A DNA stretch of 64,000 nucleotides, from positions 4,893,501 through 4,957,500 of the forward strand of contig NC_091099.1 in the NCBI RefSeq assembly GCF_024713975.1. Reading direction: 5' to 3'. This DNA is from Paralichthys olivaceus (taxonomy: Eukaryota; Chordata; Actinopteri; Pleuronectiformes; Paralichthyidae). The translations under genes and the position numbers were made by a program. The notes beneath the pieces were generated by a model, which made no database searches, was not told the DNA's origin, and saw only the letters and a list, made by a program, of their open reading frames with translations. Each line of letters starts with the position of its first letter. The stretch's first letter is position 1. Below, one piece after another: positions 63,401-64,000 of the stretch.

Positions 63401-64000
63401 ACAATGGCATCGGCCTAAAGTTGGCATTGAGTAGAAAAAGCCTGTCATACTCAGTCACCACATCAAACTATCCTGCTCTGTGTAATGGTGGAAATAGTTA
63501 CTTGAGTATTGTAAACCTCTCTTGATTTTCACATCTTTGCTGGTCAAATGAAAGTGTTCTCGGTCTAAATCAGCGTCAGCTTTGCCAAAAAAGAGCCTAT
63601 TATAGAGGAAAGGGCAATTGTTTGTACTGCATGGAAACATATATTACATCACTCACATCTCAGGTACAAAGAGTCTTTGTGTGCACAGATGGGATTTTCT
63701 CATGCAAATGTTTGCTTCCTCTTGTATTTGTACAAAAGCTCGAGATATTCTCTGGAAAAATAGACAATGTTACATTATCCCGTTCTATCAAAGAAACCTA
63801 TGAGGTGATAGAACACACCATATCCGAGGCACTCATGTCAGACCACAACGTCGCTATTAAGCACTTTGTCAGACGCATTTGGGAAGTGCTTTCTACCAAG
63901 CTAATCCAATTGGCTAGATTGATTAGCAGTTAAAAGCCTTTTACTTCCTCTGGTCAGAGCAATCTGTTTCAAATGCCGCCCTGTGAGCTAACTTCAGTTG
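57478..64000 (+). other. mrpl23 intron 2, incomplete at the window edge
   Basis: No exon starting with the expected Glu-Met-Thr continuation was found in these 6.5 kb, so the next exon lies beyond 64000. The region has a short (AC)n tract (about 58261-58276), a poly-T run (58722-58736) and several open frames of up to 123 codons (61352-61723, 62904-63239, 63622-63933) with no splice support or recognisable family. Confidence 0.7.

Noticed and set aside
57478..64000. Search for mrpl23 exon 3 (Glu-Met-Thr continuation)
   Set aside because: No acceptor followed by a matching reading frame was found, so the gene is taken to continue beyond the window.

Overview
The window is vertebrate nuclear DNA, most likely from a ray-finned (teleost, probably percomorph) fish. 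The evidence is compact introns with GT-AG splice sites, cpt1a-type coding exons, many short DNA-transposon remnants (hAT-like and TTAA-flanked MITEs), a V-SINE-like element and abundant (AC)n/(CT)n microsatellites. There are no bacterial operons, CRISPR arrays or RNA genes that I can support. Most open frames longer than 60 codons here are chance frames in introns, repeats or intergenic DNA.

Layout. (1) Positions 1-2.2 kb: a CpG-rich promoter and the probable non-coding first exon of a minus-strand gene whose body lies to the left of the window. (2) Positions ~4.85-23.8 kb, plus strand: a complete carnitine palmitoyltransferase 1 gene of the CPT1A type. It has one non-coding exon and 18 coding positions, one of which is present as two alternative exons, giving a protein of 772 or 771 residues. 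(3) Positions ~27.1-47.7 kb, minus strand: a complete ten-coding-exon gene for a 693-residue type II membrane protein of glycoside hydrolase family 31, related to MYORG and the SITS-binding protein type. (4) Positions 47.9-56.1 kb: intergenic DNA with two related TTAA-flanked MITEs and a long (TA)n tract. (5) Positions 56.15 kb to the end, plus strand: promoter and first two coding exons of mrpl23 (mitochondrial large-subunit ribosomal protein uL23m). The rest of that gene lies beyond the right edge.

The most interesting signal is in cpt1a. Two tandem, anciently duplicated exons (15183-15270 and 16137-16221) encode alternative versions of the same conserved segment. One has the residue count of human CPT1A and the other that of human CPT1B. 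Reading-frame arithmetic allows exactly one to be used: including both, or neither, creates a stop codon in the next exon. The upstream exon has a 75-nt AG-free acceptor region. TGCATG (RBFOX-type) motifs lie upstream of the first exon and downstream of the second, an arrangement predicted to favour the second, CPT1B-like exon in muscle, heart or brain. A hAT-like MITE sits between the two exons.

The GH31 gene is notable because the expected catalytic nucleophile aspartate appears to be a glutamate in a Leu-Glu-Gly-Gly-Glu motif, while the proposed acid/base aspartate is kept. The three genes show no obvious shared pathway, although cpt1a and mrpl23 are both mitochondrial. Exon limits were set by hand from splice signals, reading frame and family resemblance. 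UTR ends and transcription starts are approximate.
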